The notes below the pieces were generated by a model. The model saw nothing but the letters and a program-made list of their open reading frames with translations. It was not told the origin of the DNA and made no database searches. The translations under genes and the position numbers were made by a program. From Nocardioides sp. (lineage in GTDB: Bacteria > Actinomycetota > Actinomycetes > Propionibacteriales > Nocardioidaceae): a stretch of DNA of 6,460 nt. This document shows, in pieces, positions 1-5,296 of this stretch; positions within the stretch are counted from its first letter, which is position 1; each line of letters begins with the position of its first letter. The DNA lies in contig JAPSKJ010000122.1 of assembly GCA_031177735.1 (NCBI GenBank), forward strand, positions 1 through 6,460. Direction: 5' to 3'.

Positions 1-892
1 GCACGGCCGGCTGAAGACCTGGTCGTAGCCGAGCCGGACGGTCAGCTCGCCGCGCTCGACCGCATTGCTGAGGTCCCGGTCGAGATCGACCTCCCGCGCG
101 CGCCGGGAGGAGTGGAAGAGTCGTCCGTCAAGCTCCACGAGCAGGCGCTGCTCCTCGATGAGCACGTCGCGGTACATCCGCCGCGTGCCCCTCGTCACGG
201 CGGTCTGCAGCACACCCTCGGGAAGTCCGTGCGGGCGGACCACCTCGGTGAGGTAACCCCGCTCGAGGACCGAGCAGGCGCCGGTCGCGACGTCGTCGAG
301 CACCCCGCCGAGGAAATCGCGCCGCGGGCTCCACGTCCGTTCAGCCAGCGCGCCCCTCAGCCGCACGGCGGTGGTGTACCGGCCGCCACAGGCATCCGCC
401 AGCGCCGCGACCGCTCCCAGCGCGTCGGGTGCCGCCGTCGCCAGGTCGAGGATGGCGTGCTCGTAGCGCACGTGGCGGGCCGAGGTTGGACTGCACCCGG
501 GCGACGAAGTCGTTGACCCGGTGGATCTGCACACCGGCCGGAGCGACCAGTCCCCCGCGCGCGCCACTGACGCAGACGTGGATGATCTGCTCCTCCGACG
601 AGCGCCGCCCGGGACCTTCGACGGCTCGTCGAGCGGACGGCCCCCACAGCGCCGCCGGGGCGCTGAACAGCACAGCAGCCCAGGCGCGTTGACGCCACGT
701 GAGCGGTCCGGTGTGGTTCACGTACACGCCCGAGTGGACCCGTCTCCACTCACGGCGACGCAACCGCCGCGAGATGAGCACGCTGTTGCCGCCGCACGCG
801 AAGACCTGCGCACGGGATACGACGCCGTCCTGCTCGCCGAGCAGCGCCTCGATCGCGTTGTCGGTCGCCTTCCGGCCCAGAAGCGATGCCAC
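1..892 (-). pseudogene. Frameshifted AbiEi-like winged-helix / DUF559-like protein, 3' end outside window
   Basis: Two frames together make one recognisable protein. From a GTG at 892 the first frame gives a winged-helix AbiEi-type N-terminus (residues about 10-50, including EQDGVVSRAQVFACGG and RRVHSGVYV), then a middle domain to about 475. The next frame continues to the window edge with YEHAILDLATAAPDALGAV and a C-terminal restriction-endonuclease-like fold of DUF559/Vsr type, with LLVELDGRLFHSS, then DLDRDL and TVRLGYDQVF. Without the shift, the first frame stops at 341-343 after 183 residues, removing the nuclease-like domain. In the family these form one chain of roughly 300 residues. 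AbiEi-type domains occur in antitoxins of type IV abortive-infection systems, but the stand-alone actinobacterial fusion has no settled function and no toxin partner is visible. The GTG start is chosen because the conserved domain begins soon after it; no good ribosome site precedes it. The frameshift could be a real mutation or a sequencing error. Confidence 0.72.
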
Positions 893-962
893 GTCCGGAG
901 CATCGACCGCCGGCGGTCCGCGCAAACCAGGCCGGCCACCGCCTGTGGAGGACGCACTCAGC

Positions 963-1289
963 TCACGGCGAGAGGTGCCACACCTCGCGGGCGTCGCGCC
1001 AGCCGGTGGCGGCCGGGTCGTTGCCGAAGGGCACCTGGCAGGGATCGGTGTGGGTCCACCACTCCTGGGTGACCGGGTCACTGGCGATACGGGCCATGTC
1101 GGCGTCGTGGTCGGTGCCGACGTACTCGTAGTAGGCGAAGAGCGTGTCGTCCAGCAGGAAGATCGAGTAGTTGGTGACGTTGCACTCGCGCAGGGTCTGC
1201 TCGACCTGCGGCCAGACGGCGGCGTGGAGGCGGAGGTAGTCCTCGCGCTTGGCCGGCACGACGTTGACCACCAGTGCGTGGCGCTCCAT
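963..1289 (-). CDS. L-rhamnose mutarotase family protein (RhaM-like)
   Basis: This 108-residue protein matches the small L-rhamnose mutarotase family (formerly DUF718), which interconverts alpha and beta anomers of L-rhamnose or related sugars in the cytoplasm. Length is typical of the family, about 104 residues in E. coli RhaM. Visible conserved features are Y18, H22 and the W26-P27 pair in YLRLHAAVWP, then NYSIFL (40-45), the LFAYYEY strand (50-56), and the DPVTQEWW segment with W77-W78. Y18, H22 and W26 fall at the same positions as in E. coli RhaM, where H22 is the proposed catalytic residue. The ATG at 1289 is preceded by AAAGGA seven bases upstream, inside the last codons of the regulator before it; only 3 bases separate that stop from this start, so the genes are probably co-transcribed. 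Substrate specificity cannot be read from the sequence; fucose or another aldose is possible. I leave the symbol blank because the pathway is unproven. Confidence 0.9.
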   Translation of the reverse strand: MERHALVVNVVPAKREDYLRLHAAVWPQVEQTLRECNVTNYSIFLLDDTLFAYYEYVGTDHDADMARIASDPVTQEWWTHTDPCQVPFGNDPAATGWRDAREVWHLSP

Positions 1290-1292
1290 GAC

Positions 1293-2048
1293 TCAGTCCT
1301 TTGTCGCTGGACGGGTCGGCGACCGGCGGCGTTGCCAGGCGTCGACGATGTGACGGTTCATCGTGCTCTGCGCGGCCACGGCGTCCCCCGAGGCGATCGC
1401 GGCGAAGATCGCCTCGTGCTCGGCGAGCGTGATGCGGAAGTTGTCGGCCGGATCGACGCCGTGGTAGCGCGTGCTCTCCAGCGCCCGCTCGAACAGGATG
1501 TGCGCGATGCTCTCGGCGAGGCGGTTGCCCGAGCTGGCCATGACGGCCTCGTGGAAGGCGACGTCGGCGGCGCGGAACGCCGTCTCGTCAGCCAGCGAGT
1601 CGCGCATCCTGGCCAGGTGCGCCTCCAGGTCGCGCAGCTCCGCATCGGAGCGTCGGGACGCCGCCTCGGCGGCCATCACCGCCTCGAGCTGGGCGCGCAC
1701 GATGCTGAGCTCGTCGAGGACGCTGAGTGACTCGTCGTGGCGGATCAGCGCCGCCAGCACCACGGGGTCGAGGATGTTCCACTCCCGCCTCGGGCGCACC
1801 GAGGTCCCCCGCCCACGGGCGATGGTCACCAGGCCCTTCTCCTCGATCCGCTTGACCGACTCGCGGATCACGGTGCGGCTCACCCCGAAGTGCTCGCTCA
1901 GGGTGCCCTCCGGCGGTAAGAGGTCGCCGACCGCGACGCCTCCGGAGACGATGACGTCCACCAGGGTCTCCACCACCGCCACCCCGAGCATGGGGGTGGG
2001 AGTGCGCTTCTCGGTGAGGGCAAGCCCGGGAACACCATCACTCGGCAT
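1293..2048 (-). CDS. FCD-type GntR family transcriptional regulator (second of a tandem pair)
   Basis: A 251-residue FadR-subfamily GntR regulator. Residues about 20-87 form the winged helix, with the helix-turn-helix around PPEGTLSEHFGVSRTVIRES (45-64) and the wing at ARGRGTSVRP. Residues about 95-240 form the all-helical FCD ligand domain, where D162, H166, H211 and H233 fit the usual metal-binding Asp/His set; such domains commonly bind organic or sugar acids. I prefer the ATG at 2048. An in-frame ATG at 2117 overlaps the previous stop as ATGA, but the added 23 codons include ATA and TTA, rare here, and run through a repeated operator-like element. A TAnnnT box (TACACT) ends 6 bases before the 2048 ATG, which suits a leaderless message. 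The protein is clearly paralogous to the next regulator: both have an EW(N/D)(I/L)L-type linker, a VLAA(L/M)(I/V)RH stretch and a C-terminal AWQRRR. It leads directly into the mutarotase gene. Confidence 0.9.
   Translation of the reverse strand: MPSDGVPGLALTEKRTPTPMLGVAVVETLVDVIVSGGVAVGDLLPPEGTLSEHFGVSRTVIRESVKRIEEKGLVTIARGRGTSVRPRREWNILDPVVLAALIRHDESLSVLDELSIVRAQLEAVMAAEAASRRSDAELRDLEAHLARMRDSLADETAFRAADVAFHEAVMASSGNRLAESIAHILFERALESTRYHGVDPADNFRITLAEHEAIFAAIASGDAVAAQSTMNRHIVDAWQRRRSPTRPATKD
1297..1302 (-). promoter_or_regulatory. Ribosome binding site of the mutarotase gene
   Basis: AAAGGA on the minus strand ends 7 bases before the ATG at 1289. It lies within the final codons of the upstream regulator, suggesting translational coupling. 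Confidence 0.6.
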
Positions 2049-2054
2049 GGCGGG

Positions 2055-2060
2055 AGTGTA
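2055..2060 (-). promoter_or_regulatory. Possible -10 box of the second regulator gene
   Basis: TACACT on the minus strand (TAnnnT type) ends 6 bases before the ATG at 2048, the spacing expected if transcription begins at the start codon. I see no convincing -35 hexamer at normal spacing, so this is tentative. Confidence 0.4.
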
Positions 2061-2086
2061 GGCGAGCACGCGACGGGTCGGGCGTA

Positions 2087-2098
2087 AACGTATGACGT
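2087..2098 (-). promoter_or_regulatory. GntR-type operator candidate, copy 1
   Basis: The minus strand reads ACGTCATACGTT, identical over 12 bases to the plus strand at 2908-2919. The core is a dyad, ACGT-N3-ACGT, containing GT-N3-AC, the invariant core of FadR-subfamily operators (T-N-GT-N3-AC-N-A). It lies in the 65-base gap between the two regulator genes, about 40-50 bases upstream of the predicted leaderless start at 2048. It is probably bound by one or both adjacent regulators; this is inference from position and repetition. Confidence 0.62.
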
Positions 2099-2100
2099 GC

Positions 2101-2116
2101 TGAGCGGTGCCGCTCA
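2101..2116. repeat. Perfect inverted repeat at the end of the first regulator gene
   Basis: TGAGCGG and CCGCTCA form 7-base arms around a 2-base spacer, ending on the stop codon of the upstream regulator and 2 bases from operator copy 1. It could be a second binding site or a small hairpin. No T-run follows, so it is not a typical terminator. Confidence 0.4.
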
Positions 2117-2914
2117 TGCGTCGTCGACGCCCGGCCGACGGCGCTGCCAGGCATGGGTGATGTGGTCCGCGATCGTCGCCGCGGCCCCTGCGGAGTCACC
2201 GTCACGCAGCCGGTCGAGCACCAACCGGTGTTCGGCGTTCGCGCTGCGACAGCTCTCGACCGTCGGCGTTCCGGAGTAGAGGAAGCTGCTGCGCGCCTGG
2301 TCGTGCACGGTCTTCACGATCGACCGCACCAGCCGGCTCCCGGCCGCGCGCATGATGCGCTCGTGGAAGGCCGCGTCGATCTCGATGAAGTCGTGAGGCC
2401 GGACGATCGTCGCCTCCATCCGCCGGAAGAGGTCCTCGATCTCCGCGATGTCCTGCGGGCTCGCCCGGACGGCGGCCTTGGCGGCGAGCATCGACTCCAA
2501 CGAGCTCCGGAGCTCCACGAGCTCGTCGAGGACGGCCAAGCCCTGCTCGTGACGCACCATCGCCGCGAGGACGTCCGCGGACAACAGGTCCCACTCCTCG
2601 CTCGGCCGCACCAGCGTCCCGAGCCCTTGCCGCACCTCCACGAGACCGCGCGCCTCGAGCAGCTTGACCGCCTCCCGCACGGTGCTCCGGCTGACCGCGA
2701 ACTGGTCGGCCAGCGTTCCCTCGGCGGGCAGCGCCGAGCCGACCGGCATTCGGTTGGAGACCACGGCCTCGATCAACACGGCCGAGACGCTCTCCGCCAG
2801 CCGTCCGCGGCGGCGACCCGGCGCCGCGGCCGGCGAGGGTCCGCGGGCGCTGCCTGACCAGGGTTCGGCGACGTCCAGACCGGAACCCATCGGACGATTG
2901 ACATCAGACGTCAT
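2114..2914 (-). CDS. FCD-type GntR family transcriptional regulator (divergent to the transport operon)
   Basis: A 266-residue FadR-subfamily regulator from the preferred ATG at 2914. After a variable, basic N-terminus, residues about 38-104 form the winged helix, with PAEGTLADQFAVSRSTVREA (63-82) spanning the helix-turn-helix and RQGLGTLVRP the wing. Residues about 112-258 form the FCD domain, with D180, H184, H229 and H251 as the likely metal ligands. Other in-frame ATGs are at 2926 and 2890, and none has a Shine-Dalgarno sequence. The 2914 ATG begins exactly 7 bases after a TATGAT -10 box, so a leaderless message starting at its A is the best model. The gene faces away from the sugar transport operon, and an operator-like repeat covers its start, suggesting autoregulation plus control of the operon. 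It is a tandem paralog of the next minus-strand regulator. The ligand is unknown; a sugar acid or similar intermediate would fit the context. Confidence 0.9.
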   Translation of the reverse strand: MTSDVNRPMGSGLDVAEPWSGSARGPSPAAAPGRRRGRLAESVSAVLIEAVVSNRMPVGSALPAEGTLADQFAVSRSTVREAVKLLEARGLVEVRQGLGTLVRPSEEWDLLSADVLAAMVRHEQGLAVLDELVELRSSLESMLAAKAAVRASPQDIAEIEDLFRRMEATIVRPHDFIEIDAAFHERIMRAAGSRLVRSIVKTVHDQARSSFLYSGTPTVESCRSANAEHRLVLDRLRDGDSAGAAATIADHITHAWQRRRPGVDDA

Positions 2915-2926
2915 ACGTTCAATCAT
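2898..2926 (+). promoter_or_regulatory. Promoter of the sugar transport operon
   Basis: A perfect -35, TTGACA (2898-2903), is followed after 17 bases by AATCAT (2921-2926), matching the TATAAT -10 at four of six positions. Transcription would begin near 2933, giving a leader of about 56 bases. The operator candidate fills most of the -35/-10 spacer, so a bound regulator should block polymerase. Confidence 0.6.
2908..2919 (+). promoter_or_regulatory. GntR-type operator candidate, copy 2
   Basis: ACGTCATACGTT, identical to copy 1 on the other strand at 2098-2087. It lies in the spacer of the plus-strand promoter and over the predicted transcription start and ATG (2914) of the divergent regulator, so one bound dimer could repress both directions. 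It overlaps a second imperfect dyad, at 2899-2913, where 12 of 15 positions are symmetric. Confidence 0.65.
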
Positions 2927-2950
2927 ACCGATCGGAGGCTGTGATTGCCA
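2922..2950 (-). promoter_or_regulatory. Promoter of the divergent regulator gene (leaderless)
   Basis: On the minus strand TGGCAA (2950-2945) is a weak -35, matching TTGACA at three of six positions. After exactly 17 bases comes TATGAT (2927-2922), five of six for a -10. The A of ATG 2914 follows 7 bases later. This -10 overlaps the plus-strand -10 at 2921-2926 on the opposite strand, and its -35 lies inside the CRP-like palindrome. Confidence 0.6.
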
Positions 2951-2956
2951 TCACAG
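2939..2956. promoter_or_regulatory. CRP/GlxR-type binding site
   Basis: CTGTGATTGCCATCACAG is a perfect 18-bp palindrome (7-base arms, 4-base centre). It matches the CRP consensus TGTGA-N6-TCACA exactly and is close to the corynebacterial GlxR site. It is centred at 2947.5, about +15 relative to the predicted plus-strand start and about -34 relative to the minus-strand start. That geometry suggests blocking rather than activation, unless the true start sites differ. Confidence 0.65.
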
Positions 2957-2978
2957 ATCGCCTGGACACATCCAACTC

Positions 2979-2986
2979 AGGAGGGG
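2979..2986 (+). promoter_or_regulatory. Ribosome binding site of the binding-protein gene
   Basis: AGGAGGGG lies just before the ATG at 2989. It decides that start over the in-frame GTG at 2941, which falls inside the CRP-like palindrome. Confidence 0.85.
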
Positions 2987-2988
2987 CA

Positions 2989-4296
2989 ATGCCCGCAGCA
3001 TCACCCGACGGCCCCCGAACCCGTCGACTCTCTCCACGACTGACCGCCGCGATCGGCGTATCACTGTTCGTCTCACTCACCGCCTGCAGCGCAGCCTCGG
3101 ACGACGGCACCTCCGGCGGCGCCGGCGGCGGCAGCACCGACAAGCTCGTCGTCTGGGACTGGAAGTCCGGGGACCCGACGGCGAAGGCCTACATCGATGC
3201 CGCTCGGGCCGACTTCGCCGCGAAGCACCCCGACGTCGAGGTCGAGTTCGTCGCTCAGCCCTTCGACAACTACTACACGCTGCTCGGCACCGCGATCGAG
3301 GCCGAGTCCGGCCCCGACGTGGTCCTGTTCAACGGCGGCGCCCAGCTGCGCGACCGGGTCGACGCGCTGGCGCCGCTCGATGACCTGCTGGGCGACAATC
3401 AGGAGCGGCTGACCGGCTGGGAGGCGTTCCAGGCCGACGGCGCGACGTACGCCGTCCCGATCACCCTGCAGGGGATGCCGTTCTACTACAACAAGGCCGT
3501 CTACGAAGAGGCCGGCCTGGACCCGGAGACGCCGCCGGCCACCTACGCCGAGCTGGAGGCGGCCTGCACCGCGATCGTGGAGACCGGGAAGGACTGCTTC
3601 AGCCTCGGCAACAAGGAGGGCATCGGCATCGAGTTCCACCTCTCGGCCTACGGCCCGGGCGTGATGAGCACCGAGCAGTACGACGCCTGGCTGGCCGGCG
3701 AGCGCGACTGGGCCTCACCCGAGGTCAAGCAGATCTTCCAGATGTGGGTCGACCAGAGCGAGGCCGGCTGGTTCAACGACGGCGCGAACTCCACCGCGAA
3801 GTTCATGGACGAGTACACCAAGTTCCAAGGTGGCGAGTCCGGGAACGTGATCGGCCTGATCTCCGACGTCGCGCACTGGAAGAGCTTCGACGAGTTCCTC
3901 GGTGACGACCTCGGCGTCTTCAAGCCCCCGGTCGTGACGGATCAGGGCTCCTCGGTGCTCCCCGTCGAGGGTGGCATCGGGTACGCCGTCACCGAGTGGA
4001 CCGCCGACCCCGAGCTCGCCTACGACCTGGTCGACAGCCTGTCGAGCACCGAGGCGCTCACCGCCTTCTACGCCGAGGCCGGCGCGATCGCCTCCGACAC
4101 GAGCATCGACACCTCCGACTCGGGCATCGACACGGTCGGCGACATCGTCTCCTGGCTGCCGGAGTCCAAGCCGCTGCTCCACAGCGCGCTCTCCGCGGAC
4201 ACCCTCGAGCTGATGCACCGGCTCTCCCAGCAGCTGCTGGAAGGCTCCACCACGGTCGACGACGCCCTCCAGCAACTGGCGGCGGCGGACAAGTGA
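2989..4296 (+). CDS. Sugar ABC transporter substrate-binding lipoprotein (family 1)
   Basis: A 435-residue extracellular solute-binding protein of family 1, the MalE-like proteins serving CUT1 sugar importers. The N-terminus is a lipoprotein signal: basic residues (10-17), a hydrophobic core (about 20-30) and the lipobox LTAC with C33 as the predicted lipidated cysteine, then a Gly/Ser-rich linker. The mature part starts with KLVVWDWKSGDP and has features usual in this family: PDVEVEFV, the EAESGPDVVLFNGG segment, YAVPITLQGMPFYYNKAVYEEAGL and the late GGIGYAVTEWTADPELAYDLV. Several Trp and Tyr residues could stack on a sugar ring. The ATG at 2989 has a strong ribosome site. It is the first gene of the plus-strand operon and overlaps the permease by 4 bases. 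It would capture the sugar outside the membrane and deliver it to the two permeases. The exact sugar cannot be determined; the neighbouring mutarotase makes a 6-deoxyhexose or related aldose plausible. Confidence 0.93.
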   Translation: MPAASPDGPRTRRLSPRLTAAIGVSLFVSLTACSAASDDGTSGGAGGGSTDKLVVWDWKSGDPTAKAYIDAARADFAAKHPDVEVEFVAQPFDNYYTLLGTAIEAESGPDVVLFNGGAQLRDRVDALAPLDDLLGDNQERLTGWEAFQADGATYAVPITLQGMPFYYNKAVYEEAGLDPETPPATYAELEAACTAIVETGKDCFSLGNKEGIGIEFHLSAYGPGVMSTEQYDAWLAGERDWASPEVKQIFQMWVDQSEAGWFNDGANSTAKFMDEYTKFQGGESGNVIGLISDVAHWKSFDEFLGDDLGVFKPPVVTDQGSSVLPVEGGIGYAVTEWTADPELAYDLVDSLSSTEALTAFYAEAGAIASDTSIDTSDSGIDTVGDIVSWLPESKPLLHSALSADTLELMHRLSQQLLEGSTTVDDALQQLAAADK

Positions 4297-5294
4297 CCGG
4301 ATCCAGGCTGTCCCGCCTCGGCGCCCCGGACATCGACGAGTCGTCGGTGTCCGGGGCGCCGGACGCGCCGGCGCGCGCACACCGCCGCCCGGACGCGCCG
4401 GGTCCCGGCACCGGCCCCGTGCGGCGCCGGCGGTGGACCGAGGACAAGGTGATGCCGTTCGTCCTGGTCGCACCGGCGGTGCTGATCGTGGTGCTGCTCC
4501 GCCTGGTGCCTCTGGTGATGGGAGCGAACTTCTCCCTCACCGGTGACGGCGACGCCAACGGCGCCTTCATCGGCCTGGACAACTACCGGGAGCTGTTCGG
4601 CGACGAGGTGTTCCGCACCGCCCTGAAGAACGTCGGTCTGCTGCTCCTGGCGCTCCCGGTCGCCGTGGCGGTGCCGGGGTTGCTGGCGACCTTCCTGTTC
4701 ATGAAGGTCCCGGGCCACCGCCTCTACCGGAGCGTCTACTTCTTCCCGGTGGTGCTCTCGCCGGTCATCATCGGCGCCATCTTCAACGTCGTGCTGTCCT
4801 TCGACGGCCCGGCCAACCAGCTCATCGGCGCCCTCGGCCTGGGCCCCGTGGACTGGCTAGGCGACTCCTCGGTCGCCATGTTCACCGTCATCGGCGTCCA
4901 CATCTGGGCGACGTTCGGCATGGCACTGGTGATCTTCATGGCCGGCTTCGCGACCGTCGACCAGTCGCTGCTCGACGCCGCGCGGAGCGACGGGGCCAAC
5001 CTGCGCCAGACCGTGTGGCACGTGATCATCCCCGAGCTCAGCCAGACCATCCAGTTCGTCTTCGTGACGACGATGATCGGGATGCTGACCGGGATGTTCG
5101 GGCTGCTCTACATCATGACCGCCGGAGGGCCGGGCGGGGCGACGTACCTGCCGGAGCTCTACATCTGGGTCCAGCAGGGCCAGATGAACCGCCCCGCACT
5201 CGCCTCTGCCGCGTCGATGGTGCTGTTCGCGCTGATGATCATCGTCGGCTTCGCCCAGCTGCGCCTGATCCGGCGCGCCACGAAGGAGTCCTGA
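4293..5294 (+). CDS. Sugar ABC transporter permease, MalF/UgpA-like (CUT1)
   Basis: A 333-residue inner-membrane permease of the binding-protein-dependent (MetI-like) family. About six membrane segments can be seen: near residues 54-75, then NVGLLLLALPVAVAVPGLL, YFFPVVLSPVIIGAIFNVVL, FTVIGVHIWATFGMALVIFM, FVFVTTMIGMLTGMFGLLYI and a final one near the C-terminus. The cytoplasmic EAA loop that docks the ATPase starts around residue 223 with DQSLLDAARSDGA and continues to IIPEL. The GTG at 4293 overlaps the preceding stop as GTGA, implying translational coupling. This gives about 50 extra N-terminal residues rich in Pro, Arg, Ala and Gly, probably disordered. GTG 4419 and ATG 4452 are alternatives; the latter has GAGGA 7 bases upstream, but would start directly in the first membrane segment and lose the RRRRW patch expected on the cytoplasmic side. 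Base use in the extension looks coding. The protein pairs with the next permease. Confidence 0.9.
   Translation: MTGSRLSRLGAPDIDESSVSGAPDAPARAHRRPDAPGPGTGPVRRRRWTEDKVMPFVLVAPAVLIVVLLRLVPLVMGANFSLTGDGDANGAFIGLDNYRELFGDEVFRTALKNVGLLLLALPVAVAVPGLLATFLFMKVPGHRLYRSVYFFPVVLSPVIIGAIFNVVLSFDGPANQLIGALGLGPVDWLGDSSVAMFTVIGVHIWATFGMALVIFMAGFATVDQSLLDAARSDGANLRQTVWHVIIPELSQTIQFVFVTTMIGMLTGMFGLLYIMTAGGPGGATYLPELYIWVQQGQMNRPALASAASMVLFALMIIVGFAQLRLIRRATKES
4320..4360 (+). promoter_or_regulatory. Long intercistronic stem-loop after the binding-protein gene
   Basis: GGCGCCCCGGACA (4320-4332) pairs perfectly with TGTCCGGGGCGCC (4348-4360). In RNA the stem extends through a U-G pair (4333/4347) and five more Watson-Crick pairs (4334-4338 with 4342-4346) to an AGU loop, 19 pairs in all. 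It begins 24 bases after the binding-protein stop and lies inside permease codons 10-23. No T-run follows, so it is probably not a full terminator. Stem-loops in this position in maltose-type operons stabilise the binding-protein message or attenuate permease expression, which would fit here. Confidence 0.6.
5283..5288 (+). promoter_or_regulatory. Ribosome binding site of the second permease gene
   Basis: AAGGAG lies 8 bases before the ATG at 5297, within the last codons of the first permease, and fixes that start. Confidence 0.8.
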
Positions 5295-5296
5295 GC

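Noticed and set aside
1..892. A type IV toxin-antitoxin or abortive-infection system based on the AbiEi-like domain
   Set aside because: No nucleotidyltransferase (AbiEii-like) partner is visible. The fused nuclease-like C-terminus marks a common stand-alone family, and the gene is frameshifted.
905..918. GACCGCCGGCGGTC palindrome and a nearby CAGGC/GCCTG pair (928-944) between the mutarotase and the frameshifted gene
   Set aside because: Short GC-only palindromes are frequent at this composition and there is no T-run, so neither a terminator nor an operator can be supported.
699..1730. Long open frames on the plus strand opposite the mutarotase and regulator genes
   Set aside because: They mirror real minus-strand genes in high-GC DNA, have no recognisable domains and no ribosome sites.
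2941..2988. In-frame GTG at 2941 as start of the binding protein
   Set aside because: It lies inside the CRP-like palindrome, has no ribosome site and would put 16 extra residues before a complete lipoprotein signal. ATG 2989 has AGGAGG.
4320..4360. Intrinsic terminator at the hairpin
   Set aside because: The stem is strong but no T-rich tract follows, and the operon clearly continues in coding sequence.
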